From Geobacteraceae bacterium (lineage in GTDB: Bacteria; Desulfobacterota; Desulfuromonadia; Desulfuromonadales; BM103): a DNA stretch of 64,000 nucleotides. The notes beneath the pieces are model-generated. The model did no database searches and was not told the origin of the DNA. It saw nothing but the letters and a program-made list of their open reading frames with translations. Both the position numbers and the translations under genes were made by a program. The stretch spans positions 1 through 64,000 of the forward strand of contig JAHEDT010000010.1 of the NCBI GenBank assembly GCA_024641085.1. Direction: 5' to 3'. The first letter of the stretch is position 1. Every line of letters begins with the position of its first letter. Shown here piece by piece: positions 62,547-64,000 of the stretch.

Positions 62547-62834
62547 TCACTCGATGACCCGGCGGACCCGGAACGCGTTCTCTGCGGCATCGGGAGCGTT
62601 GCTCAAGGCCTGCTCCGGAGTGAACCCCGGCTTGACTTCATCGGCACGAAAAGCGTTTTCCATTGGCACGGCATGGGCGGTCGGCACGATCCCCTCGGTG
62701 TCGAGAGAGTTGAGCTGGTCCACGTAGTCGAGGATCGCGTCCATCTCGCAGGTCAGCGAGTCGATTTCCTGCTCGCTCAAAGCCAGGCGGGCCAGACGGC
62801 TGACATGCTCGACGTCTGCATGGGTAATCTTCAT
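62547..62834 (-). CDS. gatC: Asp/Glu-tRNA(Asn/Gln) amidotransferase subunit C
   Basis: 95 residues: [20 protein letters not shown] and [19 protein letters not shown] are near-identical to GatC consensus segments. It is a structural belt that holds GatA and GatB together. GGAGG lies about 10 bases before the ATG. It is the first gene of the gat-mtnA-glnE-regulator run. Confidence 0.96.
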   Translation of the reverse strand: MKITHADVEHVSRLARLALSEQEIDSLTCEMDAILDYVDQLNSLDTEGIVPTAHAVPMENAFRADEVKPGFTPEQALSNAPDAAENAFRVRRVIE

Positions 62835-63304
62835 TTTCGGTAAACCTCCAAGATCTTGTTTCGTCTAAAAAGTATCTGCACTGCGGCAAGCCACGGGGTC
62901 TCCAGAATTCAGTATCCAGTAGACAGAAGATTCTCCGACTTTCCCTGGCTGTCAGGACGTATTCCCGATTCTAAATTCTGGGTGCTGGATTCTCTCAATA
63001 AGGAGCGAACCAGGCGGCAATCAAAGCATGGTGCAGCAAGCTGCGGGGAATGAACCCTCCCGTCGATTAGTTGAGAAAATTAGCACGGGCTCCCATGGCA
63101 TGGCAAGCATGAGAAGGGTGTCCGGGGCTGGTGCACGGTATGTTTTCCCTGGCCCCGATTGATTTGAGTTGCTAAAATCAGCAGGAGTGGCAAAGTATAC
63201 GCAACACGACTTGATCGAACGTGCCTGCAGGCGTTGAGAGACGGCGCGGCACCGCAGATCAGTCTCGACTTATCTCACACCACGAATACCCAAGGGGAGG
63301 TTGT
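62835..63304. other. intergenic region between gatC and the OmpA lipoprotein gene
   Basis: About 470 bases between divergent genes. It contains the dispersed repeat (62891-62926) and an inverted, imperfect partner at about 62965-62998 (CTAAATTCTGGGTGCTGGATTC). The promoters for gatC and for the lipoprotein must lie here, but none matches the consensus well. No convincing open frame. Confidence 0.5.
62891..62926 (+). repeat. dispersed intergenic repeat, copy 2
   Basis: CCACGGGGTCTCCAGAATTC onward for 36 bases, matching the reverse complement of 24924-24959 with about 4 mismatches. Confidence 0.65.
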
Positions 63305-63967
63305 ATGATGTTCACGTTGAAGCGGTTGTCCATTCTGGCCCTGGTCGCAGTGACCTTGTGGGGATGTGCTGAACCGCAGACAAAAACTCAGCAGGGTGCG
63401 ATCTATGGCACCGGAATCGGCGCGGCCGTCGGCGCCGGCCTGGGCCAGGTGATCGGCGGCAACACTAAATCGACTCTGGTTGGCGCCGGTATCGGAGCCG
63501 TTCTCGGCGGAGTGGCTGGCGGCAGTATCGGCCGTTACATGGATAACCAGGAAGCGGCTTTGCAGCAGCAGTTCGCGGCCTCTGAAGCGGCCAATATCCA
63601 GCGCAACGCCGATGTCCTGGCCGTCACGTTCAAGTCGGACGTGCTCTTCGATATCAACTCGGCAGCGCTCAAGCCCGGCGCATATGCGGAGATCGACCGC
63701 GTCGCCCAGGTTCTGGTCCAATATCCCCAGACTACGATCCAGATTGCCGGGCACACCGATAGCACCGGCACCGAAGTCTACAACCAGCAGCTTTCCGAGC
63801 GCCGGGCCATGAGCGTGCAGAATGCCCTGGCCAACCAAGGCGTTGCCCCGGCGCGCATGCACACCATCGGGTTTGGCGAGAGTCAGCCGATTGCCGACAA
63901 CACAACGGAATCAGGACGTCAACTGAACCGGCGCGTCGTGGTGACCATCACCCCTCAGCAGGGCTGA
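63305..63967 (+). CDS. OmpA-family lipoprotein with glycine zipper
   Basis: 220 residues from the ATG at 63305 (63308 also possible; GGGGAGG just upstream). The signal peptide ends in LWGC with Cys21. Then a glycine-zipper segment (about 36-80; GTGIGAAVGAGLGQVIGG, GAGIGAVLGGVAGG) and a C-terminal OmpA peptidoglycan-binding domain with VLFDINSAAL, GHTDSTGTEVYN and NRRVVVTI. This is the YiaD/Pal-like layout: a lipoprotein linking the outer membrane to peptidoglycan. Confidence 0.9.
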   Translation: MMFTLKRLSILALVAVTLWGCAEPQTKTQQGAIYGTGIGAAVGAGLGQVIGGNTKSTLVGAGIGAVLGGVAGGSIGRYMDNQEAALQQQFAASEAANIQRNADVLAVTFKSDVLFDINSAALKPGAYAEIDRVAQVLVQYPQTTIQIAGHTDSTGTEVYNQQLSERRAMSVQNALANQGVAPARMHTIGFGESQPIADNTTESGRQLNRRVVVTITPQQG

Positions 63968-64000
63968 AATTAAGACAGGTCCACTCTTTAAAACGACGAG

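Noticed and set aside
1-64000. CRISPR arrays, prophage or complete insertion sequences
   Set aside because: No regularly spaced direct repeats, phage structural genes or transposase frames were seen on reading the window; only small non-coding repeats.

Overview
The window looks like chromosomal DNA of a Desulfobacterota bacterium of the Geobacter/Desulfuromonas type. This is inferred from gene content and order (rplU-rpmA-obgE-proB-proA-nadD-rsfS-rlmH; rng next to a B12-binding radical SAM protein; gatCAB-mtnA-glnE), the many PilZ, PAS and DnaJ-type signalling proteins, and GC-rich coding DNA. I see no rRNA, convincing tRNA, CRISPR array, prophage or transposase gene.

Layout. 1-3.5 kb: end of an acyl-CoA dehydrogenase, an MBL-fold hydrolase and a cysteine-rich Fe-S protein, then a divergent MerR regulator and SCP2-like protein around a perfect palindrome; this looks like acyl-CoA metabolism under a LiuR-type regulator. 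3.5-6.6 kb: an orphan LarA-type nickel racemase, a candidate structured small RNA with a strong terminator, and an aminotransferase. 6.7-13.7 kb: ileS-lspA plus a 42-residue entericidin-like lipoprotein (with a good sigma-70 promoter), a DNA glycosylase, a PAS histidine kinase and a ComF protein. 13.7-23.1 kb: a long minus-strand housekeeping block (gpmI, fused lapA-lapB, dksA-like, rlmH, rsfS, nadD, proA, proB, obgE, rpmA, rplU), many genes overlapping by 1-4 bases, with tandem terminators between rpmA and obgE and a near-consensus promoter before rplU. 23.2-26.6 kb: divergent SDR and MaoC genes, a hypothetical gene and a YSC84-like secreted protein. 26.6-32.3 kb: rng, the radical SAM protein, a 33-residue zinc-ribbon miniprotein, an AT-rich island and two tandem 48-residue membrane proteins not assigned to any family. 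32.3-38.3 kb: ferritin-like, PilZ and Nudix proteins, a chlD-type chelatase gene split across two frames at an A10 tract, and a ClC channel. 38.5-44.1 kb: NAD-salvage genes pncB and a nicotinamidase-like hydrolase facing each other across a large inverted repeat, then a giant AsmA/DUF748 protein. 44.3-50.7 kb: a TetR-controlled RND efflux operon. 50.9-53.2 kb: ttcA, a SpoIIE phosphatase and a PilZ protein. 53.2-62.8 kb: a response regulator-DnaJ-TPR fusion, glnE, mtnA, gatB, gatA, gatC. 63.3 kb: an OmpA-type lipoprotein.

The most notable signal is the chlD locus (33988-36014). The AAA+ reading frame runs into A10 and stops 14 codons later, while the -1 frame stays open from the same tract through an acidic/proline-rich linker into a von Willebrand A domain. 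One gene could therefore make both a ChlI-like small subunit and a ChlD-like medium subunit by programmed frameshifting or transcriptional slippage. Second are the tandem small membrane proteins with a near-consensus promoter in an AT-rich island. Third is the structured, terminated RNA candidate near 5.2-5.35 kb.
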